DNA from: Bacteroidales bacterium
GTDB taxonomy: Bacteria; Bacteroidota; Bacteroidia; Bacteroidales; WCHB1-69
Direction: 5' to 3'
Assembly: GCA_031257735.1 (NCBI GenBank)
Contig: JAIROC010000402.1
Location: 1-8,555 of the forward strand
Length of the DNA stretch: 8,555 nt
Shown: one piece after another, positions 1 to 6,336 of the stretch
Layout of the letters: each line of letters begins with the position of its first letter
Position numbering within the stretch: the stretch's first letter is position 1
Translations under genes and position numbers: made by a program
The notes under the pieces: generated by a model
Database searches by the model: none
What the model was told of the DNA's origin: nothing
The model's input: only the letters and a program-made list of their open reading frames with translations

Positions 1-108
1 CAGGTCTACGGTTTCCAAACCCAAATTCTGTAAAAAGGCAGTTTGAGGAGCCATTGCCGCACCCATATTCCGGCCTGTTTCTGCCCTGAATTTCACTTGA
101 AACGCCCG
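1..108 (-). pseudogene. Fragment resembling O-acetylhomoserine sulfhydrylase-type PLP enzyme (partial, runs off the left edge)
   Basis: Reading the minus strand, the frame that ends on base 1 stays open and yields a protein-like stretch containing KFRAETGRNMGAAMAP followed by QTAFLQNLGLETVDL. This resembles the conserved internal segment of Cys/Met-metabolism PLP enzymes of the O-acetylhomoserine/O-acetylserine sulfhydrylase group (pattern R-[DN]-[LM]-G-x-x-[MS]-[SA]-P-x-x-A-[FY]-L-x-x-x-G-L-E-T). In that family the segment lies roughly two thirds along the protein, so the N-terminal part with the PLP lysine would have to be upstream. Instead, the upstream sequence is a truncated transposase. 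I infer a deletion that fused a decayed insertion sequence to the interior of this gene; the C-terminal part would continue outside the window. The join is placed near 105-120 only by where each homology fades. The family assignment comes from memory of the motif and is tentative. Confidence 0.5.
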
Positions 109-580
109 TTTTCCCGTTCTCCTTCTGCTGGTTTTCGTCCAACACACTTCATAATATCCTTGAATAAAGATATAGTTGTACTGTCAAAAATTTCTATTTA
201 TTTGTCAATAACTTCTTTAAATCGGCTGTCCGAGATAAAATGCTTATATTGGTACAATAACTGATGATAGATATGGCTAAACACATCTGCATCCCTACGT
301 TTGTTAGCATCGGACAGTGTACTACGAAAAGGTAAATGTTCTAATCCGAAATGTTTCGTTTTCCCTGATAATCCAAGCATTGCCCCACTAACCTCTCTCA
401 ATGAACTACATTTGCTAATACACAAAACAGCATGCTAACAAGGTGATCGCGCGTTGTAACCTTCTTAACATAGTAGTCCGAATTATATTTTTTGACCGAT
501 TTTCTAATAATATCAGGGGAAATAAAAGAAATCAGCTGTCTGAAAACTGATGTACCAAAAAAATTGCTATCTTTGCGCAT
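109..580 (-). pseudogene. Decayed IS4-family transposase (DUF4372-type N-terminus), frameshifted, with a nonsense codon and 3'-truncated
   Basis: Translation starts at the ATG at 580-578 with MRKDSNFFGTSVFRQLISF and continues with NSDYYVKKVTTRDHLVSMLF, the N-terminal pattern of Bacteroidetes IS4-type transposases carrying DUF4372. Near 416-420 one base appears to be missing. The frame then shifts and resumes as SKCSSLREVSGAMLGLSGKT and RSTLSDANKRRDADVF. A TAA at 200-198 interrupts what should be a glutamine codon (VIDK-stop-IEIFDSTTI). The DSTTI motif just after it normally carries the first Asp of the DDE catalytic triad. Homology fades at about 110, so the later catalytic residues are gone. 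Three independent lesions make it inactive. Its upstream end is the conserved-looking IS terminus near 651-672. Confidence 0.87.
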
Positions 581-627
581 TGTATTTTTATTTAAATTTA
601 ACTATTGCGAAAGTACAAAAAAAATCA

Positions 628-650
628 AGGGGGACATAGAAAGTCCCCCT
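628..650. repeat. Hairpin near the IS terminus
   Basis: AGGGGGAC (628-635) and GTCCCCCT (643-650) form a perfect 8-bp GC-rich stem around a 7-base loop, in otherwise AT-rich DNA. It lies between the transposase start and the presumed outer end of the element. A known use of such structures in insertion sequences is to block translation from transcripts that read in from outside; whether it did so here is inference. Most of the complement also belongs to the presumed terminal sequence that runs on to about 672. Confidence 0.6.
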
Positions 651-672
651 AATTTTTTATCGGACAACAGTG
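645..672. mobile_element. Presumed terminal inverted repeat (one end) of the decayed IS4-type element
   Basis: The sequence about 70-90 bases upstream of the transposase start, with core ATCGGACAACAGTG ending near 672, is in the place and style of the outer end of a DUF4372-type IS element. The opposite end is missing because the transposase is truncated, so neither the inverted-repeat partner nor a target-site duplication can be checked. The exact boundary is therefore an estimate. Confidence 0.4.
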
Positions 673-680
673 TTTTTTAA

Positions 681-702
681 TATTGATATATGTTTATCAA
701 TA
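681..702. repeat. Inverted repeat TATTGATA-N6-TATCAATA
   Basis: A perfect 8-bp dyad with a 6-base spacer lies directly outside the presumed IS end and about 60 bases upstream of the ATPase operon's -7 element. It is AT-rich, so a chance occurrence is more likely than for the next dyad. It could be an operator or a trace of a lost upstream gene. Confidence 0.4.
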
Positions 703-721
703 ACATATAAAAACACAGACA

Positions 722-750
722 AATTATCCGTGAAAAAATCACGGATAATT
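722..750. promoter_or_regulatory. 12-bp perfect dyad overlapping the promoter of the ATPase-RloB operon
   Basis: AATTATCCGTGA (722-733) is mirrored exactly by TCACGGATAATT (739-750) around an A5 spacer. Its right arm covers the place where a -33 element would sit for the -7 box at 764-771, which is how a repressor or activator site would be placed. It is followed on the plus strand by CATTTTTTAT, so it also looks like a rho-independent terminator left from a gene once upstream. No plus-strand gene now lies upstream, which makes the operator reading somewhat more attractive. Confidence 0.55.
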
Positions 751-763
751 CATTTTTTATTTG

Positions 764-771
764 TACCTTTG
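764..771 (+). promoter_or_regulatory. Bacteroidetes-type -7 element (TACCTTTG) for the ATPase-RloB operon
   Basis: TACCTTTG fits the TAnnTTTG consensus of the primary Bacteroidetes sigma factor and lies 30 bases upstream of the ATPase ATG. A correctly spaced -33 TTTG is not visible, because that position is occupied by the dyad at 722-750. Transcription would start near 778. The leader before the ATG is AT-rich without a Shine-Dalgarno, which is usual in this phylum. Confidence 0.55.
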
Positions 772-801
772 CCGCTGAAAATATTTTAATGCTAAATCAT
801 T

Positions 802-2109
802 ATGTTACTGAGATTCAAAATAAAAAACTTTCTTTCGTTTTACGAAGAAACTGTGTTTGACATGTTTCCCAATATCAAACGTCCTACATTTTCACATCAT
901 ATTTACAATGATATGACTGTTCCCTTATTGAAACAAGCTGCTATATATGGAGCAAATGGTTCGGGAAAATCGAATTTTATTAAAGCTATATTTTTCGTTC
1001 GTGAATTTGTCACGCACGAAAATTTCTTGAAGCTGGTTGATTTAGACGATTATATTTTCCAACTTACAAAAGAAAAATCGCAAACAATTTATTTTGAGAT
1101 AGAATTTTATCACAGAAAAAAATATTATCTCTATTGTGTAGAAATCAACAGAAAAGAAATATTCGAGAAGTTATCAATTTCAGGTATTGGAAAAGCAGAA
1201 GATAAACTGATTTTTGAAAGGAGAGGAAAAAATATTATTGCTACATCTGTTCAGAATGAAAATGCAGTAAAACAATTGCTTTCAATGAATCCTGAATCAT
1301 CTATTTTGCCATTAAATTTAAAATTCCCTGTCCTTTCAAGTCTTGATCCCAAATATGTTTATGATTGGTTTTCAAAGAAATTAGGAATAATATCTGTTAA
1401 CAGCAGGATACCCATGTTGATAAATTTAATGTCGCGAAAACCTAAGATTTTGAATTTTGCCAACGAAGTTTTTGAAAATATTGGAATTGGAATTAAGACG
1501 ATAGAGATCAGCGATATTCCTTTTGAGGAATGGGCGTCAGAGGCAAAAAATGCTACGGATTTACAACAAATTATTGACAAAAATCCTTTACAAATGAATA
1601 GTAATATAACGCAACTCCAAAATAATCGGAATGTTTTGAATATCACTATTCAGAAAGGTATTAAAACTGTACAGGAATTATTATTCGACCAGTTCGGACA
1701 ATCGGGTTACCATAAAAAAATGAAAATTTCTGCTCAATCAGACGGAACAATGCGGCTTCTGACTTTAATTCCAGCTTTGTACGATGCTATGTTTGAGCAA
1801 AAAACTATTTTTATTGATGAAATTGATAACAGCATACACCCCAACTTGATGTTTGAATTATTGCGTTTTTATGTCAACAACCCAACCAATGGACAACTGA
1901 TTTTTACTACACATACAACGAAATTGCTGAATCAACAAGAATTGGTTCGTCCCGACGAAATTTGGTTAACTGAAAAATCGGAAGGAAACACAAAAATGTA
2001 TTCACTCAATGATTTCAAACTGCATAATACCCTGAATATTGAAAATGGGTATTTGGAGGGGCGTTATGGCGCTGTGCCTGTAATAGAAGTATTTAGTATT
2101 GAACAATGA
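802..2109 (+). CDS. ABC-type AAA ATPase (AAA_15/AAA_21 type), AbiLi-like subunit of an AbiL defence system
   Basis: This 435-residue protein has the architecture of the SMC/OLD-like ATPases found in phage-defence pairs. The N-terminus LLRFKIKNFLSF is the typical first strand. Walker A is GANGSGKSN (residues 50-58), the ABC signature is SDGT (313-316), Walker B is TIFIDEID (335-342), and the switch histidine lies in FTTH (371). A variable helical insert lies between. The C-terminus carries the YLEGRYGAVP motif (418-426) seen in this family. All nucleotide-site residues are present, so ATP binding and hydrolysis are expected. Its stop overlaps the start of the RloB-like gene by ATGA, implying coupled translation and a joint complex. 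Known AbiLi/AbiLii pairs have this composition and abort phage infection. PARIS-type systems are an alternative, but their partner is a DUF4435 protein. Confidence 0.88.
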   Translation: MLLRFKIKNFLSFYEETVFDMFPNIKRPTFSHHIYNDMTVPLLKQAAIYGANGSGKSNFIKAIFFVREFVTHENFLKLVDLDDYIFQLTKEKSQTIYFEIEFYHRKKYYLYCVEINRKEIFEKLSISGIGKAEDKLIFERRGKNIIATSVQNENAVKQLLSMNPESSILPLNLKFPVLSSLDPKYVYDWFSKKLGIISVNSRIPMLINLMSRKPKILNFANEVFENIGIGIKTIEISDIPFEEWASEAKNATDLQQIIDKNPLQMNSNITQLQNNRNVLNITIQKGIKTVQELLFDQFGQSGYHKKMKISAQSDGTMRLLTLIPALYDAMFEQKTIFIDEIDNSIHPNLMFELLRFYVNNPTNGQLIFTTHTTKLLNQQELVRPDEIWLTEKSEGNTKMYSLNDFKLHNTLNIENGYLEGRYGAVPVIEVFSIEQ

Positions 2110-2891
2110 GAAGTTACGAAAAATCACATCCTGAAAAGTCTACTTTAGAACAAAAACAGCAAAGTAATGATACAGGTATCGTTACTTCGTCATTTACTGT
2201 AAAAGATGCAGGTAGAAACTACAAGAAAGAAGATGGTGTGAAATCACCTAAATCCTTTATTGTAATTGTTTCGGGAGGTGAAGTTCGTGAACGTAATTAT
2301 TTCATAAGAATATCAAATGAAAACCAATTTAAAAGAATAAAATTAGATTTCGTTGCAGCCCCAAGACAAGCTGCAAATTATTTAGATAGAGCGATATATA
2401 AACAGGAATACTATGCAAGCAGTCAGGAAGATGAACCAGACCGAATATATATTGTCTCTGATGTTGATAATTATATGAATGACCTTCTAAATATAAAACC
2501 TAAATGCGAACAACGTGGTATCCATTTAATTATTAGTAATCCTTGCTTTGAAATTTGGTTGTATTACGGAAAATTCAATGGCAATCCCGTAGATTTTAAT
2601 ATTCCACAAGACAATAGCAAAATAAGTCAAGCCTTTAAAACATATCTTGGACAAAAAGTAAAAGGAGGCGTAAATCCCAAGAACGCAATTTTTGATATAA
2701 ACGATGCTATTAAAAATACAAAATCTGTTTATCAAGAAGATACAAACGGTATTCCCAATTTATTTTCAACAAATATGTTCCGTTTGGCTGAAGATATTTT
2801 GCCTTTTATTGATTCAGAGGTAAAGCGAATGATAAATGAAAAAAATCAAAAAGAGACAGAACATAAAAATGCACTTAATCCTGAAAACTAA
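2106..2891 (+). CDS. RloB-like protein, AbiLii-like effector partner of the upstream ATPase
   Basis: This 261-residue protein is recognised by SNPCFEIW (residues 144-151) and by IYIVSDVDNY (114-123), whose D119/D121 match the DxD motif of RloB family proteins (PF13707). The first conserved strand is FIVIVSGGEVRERNYF (51-66). In relatives I recall this as [IV]xCEGExTEPNYF, so the first Glu is Gly here (G57), while E59, E62 and NYF are kept. RloB is thought to have a Toprim-like fold with nuclease-type active sites; that link is family knowledge and uncertain. About 48 polar residues precede the domain, longer than usual, and the C-terminal tail is charged. The start is fixed by the ATGA overlap with the ATPase gene. 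The 3' end overlaps the opposing nitroreductase gene by 4 bases. It is the likely effector, restrained or triggered by the ATPase. Confidence 0.82.
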   Translation: MRSYEKSHPEKSTLEQKQQSNDTGIVTSSFTVKDAGRNYKKEDGVKSPKSFIVIVSGGEVRERNYFIRISNENQFKRIKLDFVAAPRQAANYLDRAIYKQEYYASSQEDEPDRIYIVSDVDNYMNDLLNIKPKCEQRGIHLIISNPCFEIWLYYGKFNGNPVDFNIPQDNSKISQAFKTYLGQKVKGGVNPKNAIFDINDAIKNTKSVYQEDTNGIPNLFSTNMFRLAEDILPFIDSEVKRMINEKNQKETEHKNALNPEN

Positions 2892-3664
2892 TCTAACATA
2901 TTTATCTCGTCTCCAACAAAGTTTTGTTCTTTTATAAAATCGACAAATCGTTTTGCAAAATATTCATTATCGTGTTTTGTATATCGTTTTTGAGTGAACA
3001 CTTTTGCCAAATTATCCAATTGATTTTCTTCTAATAATTTTTTAGTCAATTCTAAATTTTCTTTTTCGGCATAGAGTTCATTTATGTCGTCGGGAGAATA
3101 ATCATGATAAAATTCATGATGAATGACAGCGTCTAAAGGAAGTCTGTCTGTTAGATTGGGATTTTCGGCAGGATACCCTAAAGTTATACAAGTAACAGGA
3201 ACAACATTTTTAGGAAGTTTATAGATATCGCTTAATTCTTTGGCATGATAGGTAACCGTTCCCATGTAACATATCCCTAATCCCAATGATTCTGCAGCAA
3301 TGCAGGCATTTTGAGTTGCTATCACTGCATCAATAATTCCCCATGAAAAACATTGCATATTATTAAACCCGTCTGTATCTGCATCCCGTTGTTTGCACCA
3401 CTGCAAAAACCGATTATAATCTACGCAAAATGTAAGTACAACAGGCGCTTCTATCACGGCTTTTTGATTAAAATGAAGAGGAGCTATTTTGTCTTTCATT
3501 GCCTGATCACGGTTTATAATAATACTGTAAGGTTGTATATTTCCTGTTGTAGAGCCTCTAATTGCTGCCATTAAAATTTGTTCCAGAACATCGTCATCAA
3601 TATTTTTGCTTGAATACCGTCGAATGGAACGATGTCCTAATAATGTTTTTATAGTTTCATTCAT
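2888..3664 (-). CDS. Nitroreductase family NAD(P)H:FMN oxidoreductase
   Basis: This is a 258-residue flavoenzyme of the nitroreductase superfamily (NfsA/FRP-like group), soluble and expected to be a homodimer that uses FMN and NAD(P)H to reduce nitro or quinone-like substrates. Visible signatures are HRSIRRYSS (11-19), the FMN phosphate-binding arginine region; GSTTGNIQPYS (37-47), an FMN-binding segment; GLGICYMG (128-135); and TLGYPAENP (161-169). The length fits the NfsA-like group, which has an extended C-terminal arm; here that arm is lysine- and glutamate-rich. The actual substrate cannot be read from sequence. It lies downstream of the OmpA/TPR gene on the same strand but is separated from it by a terminator-like hairpin, so it is probably transcribed separately. 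No convincing -33/-7 pair was found in the short leader. Its 3' end overlaps the RloB-like gene. Confidence 0.95.
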   Translation of the reverse strand: MNETIKTLLGHRSIRRYSSKNIDDDVLEQILMAAIRGSTTGNIQPYSIIINRDQAMKDKIAPLHFNQKAVIEAPVVLTFCVDYNRFLQWCKQRDADTDGFNNMQCFSWGIIDAVIATQNACIAAESLGLGICYMGTVTYHAKELSDIYKLPKNVVPVTCITLGYPAENPNLTDRLPLDAVIHHEFYHDYSPDDINELYAEKENLELTKKLLEENQLDNLAKVFTQKRYTKHDNEYFAKRFVDFIKEQNFVGDEINMLD

Positions 3665-3689
3665 AGATAATGGTTATTTATAAAATACA

Positions 3690-3720
3690 ATAAGCGATAA
3701 CCTGTTAGATTATCGCTTAT
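3690..3720 (-). terminator. Terminator-like hairpin after the SPOR-OmpA/TPR operon
   Basis: ATAAGCGATAA (3690-3700) and TTATCGCTTAT (3710-3720) form a perfect 11-bp stem with a 9-base loop, 36 bases past the stop of the OmpA/TPR gene. On the minus strand the stem is followed by TGTATTTTAT, an imperfect T-rich tail. It lies 26 bases upstream of the nitroreductase start, so it could alternatively be an operator for that gene. Confidence 0.62.
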
Positions 3721-3755
3721 ACATCTATTTAATTCGCATGGAAAATCACTTAATC

Positions 3756-5543
3756 CTACTTAATAGCATCTTTAAATCCTGCATTATCTTTATATTTTTT
3801 AAACTCCATGTCTTTTGCGGCTTGGATTTTAAAACTTGCATTCTTTGAGCAGGCTTCTTTCAAGTTTTTATAGATATCTGTTTCAGTGTTTGTTCTTGCG
3901 GCTACGATTGCTAATAGATAGTAATCGTCAGCCGTTTTATTAGCGATACAATCAAGTGTTGATTTTGCTCCTGTATAATTTTTACTCAATACTTGATTTA
4001 ATGCAAGATTATAATCGCATTTTGTATTTGCCATTTTACTTGCAGCGGCAGCATAATCTCCATTCTTTACATCCAATACTCCTTTATTATAAGATTGTGA
4101 GAAGCCTGCTTTTTCGGCTTCATCGAATGCCTGCTTAGCTGCTTCATAATCTTTATTCATCATCGCCAGAACGCCTATGTTGTTTAATATAATTCCATTA
4201 TTTGGAGATAATGAATTTGCTTTATCAAGTAATTGTTTTGCTCCGTCTTTATCTTTTTCATAAGCCTTGATGCAAGCCCAATCATTATAAGCTCTATAAT
4301 CATCGGGGAATAATTTGGTAGCTGTTTCAAAGATTGTTGCTTTTGTTTTCACATCTGTCGTTAAAGATGCGGAATACAAGAGTTCCGTCAAACGTAATGA
4401 ATCTGGATGTTCAGAAGAAAGTCTTGCAATTTCCTCATCTGTTTTGGCGTCGGTGCAAGAAATTGTAATAATAGCGCGACGTAAGTCAGGCAAAACATTA
4501 TCAATTTCATTATAGATTGCTATCATATTACGAATTTGCTGTTGGCGTTGATCTCTGTCTGCCTGAGAGCGAATTACATTTATAATTTGGTCTTTTTCTT
4601 TGATAGAAGATGTAGCCATCGCAGACAAGAACCCGTCCCAATCTTCGCCTTTATCTTCAAGCGTAAATTTAATTTCTTTTTTGAGGTCAGCAGGTTTTAC
4701 TTTTTCAGCTTTAGCTTTGTCTTTAATATATTTATCATATTCTTTTTCGAACCAGCTTTGAGCTGTTTTAGAACGGTTACTTGACAGTTCCTGATTTCTG
4801 TTTAATTCACCTTCGGGAGAAGCCCATCCTGTGATGTCTACGCCAATTATTTCAGGATATTTATCCATAAAAGGCATGAGTTCTTTCAATGCCTGTTTAT
4901 TTTCATCCTTTTTATTTAGCGGGACATTCCAATTCAGGTTATCTTTGTTTAGTTCATAATAGATTAACCCGACTTTGGTTGCGATTTGTTTTCCTGTGTA
5001 ACCGTGATCGGCAAATACTAAATAGGAACCATTGGTTGCATCTTTTTTATATCCCAGATTAGGATTGGTTGTTATGCGCTCAGAGGTTGCGATAGTACCT
5101 TCACCGAATTTAACTTCGTCGAAAGTTGCGCTTTTTGTTTTTAAATTGGCAACCGATGTTCCCGCAAGGATACATGTAGCAAATGCTGGTTGGTAGTCTA
5201 TTGTTTGCGAAGAAGAAAAACTGCCTCCATTTTTGTAAGAAATAGTTTGACCTTCTCCTGTTGCCTTTTCTCCTTTTAGTTTGATAGGTTGCAAATTGAC
5301 TTTTGTCCCGTCATCTGCTTTGACGAATGGGGTGATAGTCACATTAGCTTTTTTATGGAAATATTTTTGTGGATAGGATCCTTTTATTTCCATTGTCATT
5401 TTGCCTCCGTGAGCTTCTAAAGGATTAGGCGTTACCGAATAGGTTACTTGACTTTGTTTTTTTACCATTTTTTTTAGTCCACAACCTGAAAAGATAACGG
5501 CTGAACTAAGTAAAAGAATTGAAAAAATTTTTGTTGCTTTCAT
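3756..5543 (-). CDS. OmpA-like domain and TPR-repeat lipoprotein (cell-envelope protein)
   Basis: The 595-residue product begins with a lipoprotein signal peptide: MKATK, a hydrophobic stretch, then the lipobox FSGC with Cys21 as the lipidated residue. Residues about 30-200 form a beta-rich region of unknown family. Residues about 200-365 resemble an OmpA-type peptidoglycan-binding core: VDITGWASPEG (235-245) followed by NQELSSNRSKTAQ is the OmpA-family signature, interrupted by a lysine-rich insert (about 270-292). From about 385 to the C-terminus the helices look like TPR repeats, for example KATIFETATKLFPDDYRAYN and IILNNIGVLAMMNKDYEAAK. The protein is probably anchored in the outer membrane and contacts peptidoglycan, with the TPRs as a protein-docking platform. 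It follows the SPOR gene by 27 bases on the same strand, so the two are probably co-transcribed, and a terminator-like hairpin lies just downstream. I know of no assigned specific function. Confidence 0.9.
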   Translation of the reverse strand: MKATKIFSILLLSSAVIFSGCGLKKMVKKQSQVTYSVTPNPLEAHGGKMTMEIKGSYPQKYFHKKANVTITPFVKADDGTKVNLQPIKLKGEKATGEGQTISYKNGGSFSSSQTIDYQPAFATCILAGTSVANLKTKSATFDEVKFGEGTIATSERITTNPNLGYKKDATNGSYLVFADHGYTGKQIATKVGLIYYELNKDNLNWNVPLNKKDENKQALKELMPFMDKYPEIIGVDITGWASPEGELNRNQELSSNRSKTAQSWFEKEYDKYIKDKAKAEKVKPADLKKEIKFTLEDKGEDWDGFLSAMATSSIKEKDQIINVIRSQADRDQRQQQIRNMIAIYNEIDNVLPDLRRAIITISCTDAKTDEEIARLSSEHPDSLRLTELLYSASLTTDVKTKATIFETATKLFPDDYRAYNDWACIKAYEKDKDGAKQLLDKANSLSPNNGIILNNIGVLAMMNKDYEAAKQAFDEAEKAGFSQSYNKGVLDVKNGDYAAAASKMANTKCDYNLALNQVLSKNYTGAKSTLDCIANKTADDYYLLAIVAARTNTETDIYKNLKEACSKNASFKIQAAKDMEFKKYKDNAGFKDAIK

Positions 5544-5570
5544 AGAAAAATTGTTAATTTATTTTTGTAC

Positions 5571-5990
5571 TTACTCTGTTATTTCAAATATATGTTTCGG
5601 ATATTTTATTTCATCTTTAACGACAAAAGCCTGTGGAAAATCTGCCAGAATTTCTTTTCTAAAGCCTCGTGCTTCTGCACGTGTCCTAAAATCTCCAACC
5701 TTTACTCTGAAGTTAGGTTCTTTAAATGAAATATATGCACTTGTTTTGGGATATTTAGACAAAAATGACCTGCGTACATTTTCGGCTTTTTCTCTGGAAT
5801 TATTACCAGACTCAAAACATATTTGTACACAAAATCCCATCAACTTTCCACTGTGATTTCTATTAATCGTAACATGTTTCTCTAATAAATCCGTAACTTT
5901 ACCTTCCGTGTGTACTAACACTTGGGCAAAACTATTCACCTGATACAGTGATACAAAAAATAAAATCAAAGAAAAATTTATTAGCTTCAT
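5571..5990 (-). CDS. Exported SPOR-domain protein
   Basis: This short 139-residue protein has a cleavable signal peptide (MKLINFSLILFFVSLYQVNS, cleavage likely after FA at residue 22) and one SPOR domain (about residues 51-127). The SPOR pattern is visible as GFCVQICFESGNNSREKAE, then FRVKVGDFRTRAEARGF and DFPQAFVVKDEI. SPOR domains bind denuded septal peptidoglycan glycans, so the mature protein is probably periplasmic and tied to the cell wall. It is first in a likely operon with the OmpA/TPR lipoprotein, 27 bases downstream. It has a good promoter with a leader of about 25 bases and no Shine-Dalgarno. Single-SPOR exported proteins of this size are common in Bacteroidales. Confidence 0.92.
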   Translation of the reverse strand: MKLINFSLILFFVSLYQVNSFAQVLVHTEGKVTDLLEKHVTINRNHSGKLMGFCVQICFESGNNSREKAENVRRSFLSKYPKTSAYISFKEPNFRVKVGDFRTRAEARGFRKEILADFPQAFVVKDEIKYPKHIFEITE

Positions 5991-6022
5991 TCGTATTTTA
6001 ATTTACCTTTAAATTTGAGATG

Positions 6023-6050
6023 CAAATGTACATATTTTTTACATATCAAA
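6023..6050 (-). promoter_or_regulatory. Bacteroidetes promoter (TTTG / TAnnTTTG) for the SPOR-OmpA/TPR operon
   Basis: On the minus strand a -33 TTTG (6050-6047) is followed after 16 bases by TACATTTG (6030-6023), an exact match to the TAnnTTTG -7 element with suitable spacing. Transcription would start near 6015, giving a leader of about 25 bases before the SPOR ATG at 5990. This is the clearest promoter in the window. Confidence 0.75.
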
Positions 6051-6289
6051 CGCAAAAAAATAAAAAAAAATATATCTTCTTCTACTTGCTGTTTGAAATC
6101 TGTATAACATGTTACATCTCTATTATTTCTATTATCAATTATAATGCCAAAATTGTTAAGTCCTTTTTTTGTATTTCTCAAAACCTGCATGAAAAAAATT
6201 ATTGCTTTATCAAAAGAATTTAACAAGAAGGGAATACCTTTTTAAAATGATCATGCAAAGATTACGTATCAAATTGTAATTGTAACCAC

Positions 6290-6336
6290 TTTACACTTTG
6301 TAGATATTTTCTACACTTTGTAGAGTATATCTACAA
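6290..6336. promoter_or_regulatory. Tandem TACA/TGTA palindromes with an exact 20-base period (operator-like array)
   Basis: Half-sites occur as TTTACA (6290-6295), TGTAGA (6299-6304), TCTACA (6310-6315), TGTAGA (6319-6324) and TCTACA (6330-6335). Each orientation recurs at exactly 20 bases, about two helical turns. The perfect centre is TCTACA-CTT-TGTAGA (6310-6324). Offset palindromes TGTAGA-N5-TCTACA occur at 6299-6315 and 6319-6335. TACA-Nx-TGTA is the style of operator bound by BlaI/MecI/CopY winged-helix repressors, so cooperative dimer binding is a reasonable reading. No such regulator gene is in the window and no clear target promoter abuts it. Confidence 0.6.

Noticed and set aside
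492..680. 62-codon plus-strand frame
   Set aside because: It is antisense to the transposase 5' end and runs through the IS terminus; no protein-like features.
722..750. Reading the 12-bp dyad purely as a plus-strand terminator
   Set aside because: No plus-strand gene lies upstream in the window, and the dyad overlaps the promoter of the next operon. Kept as an alternative only.
6020..6223. 67-codon plus-strand frame in the AT-rich intergenic region
   Set aside because: Low-complexity product with no recognisable motif or convincing promoter.
5987..6226. 79-codon minus-strand frame overlapping the SPOR start by ATGA
   Set aside because: The ATGA overlap is tempting, but the peptide is Phe/Lys/Asn-rich from A/T runs, shows no known motif, and the SPOR promoter lies inside it.
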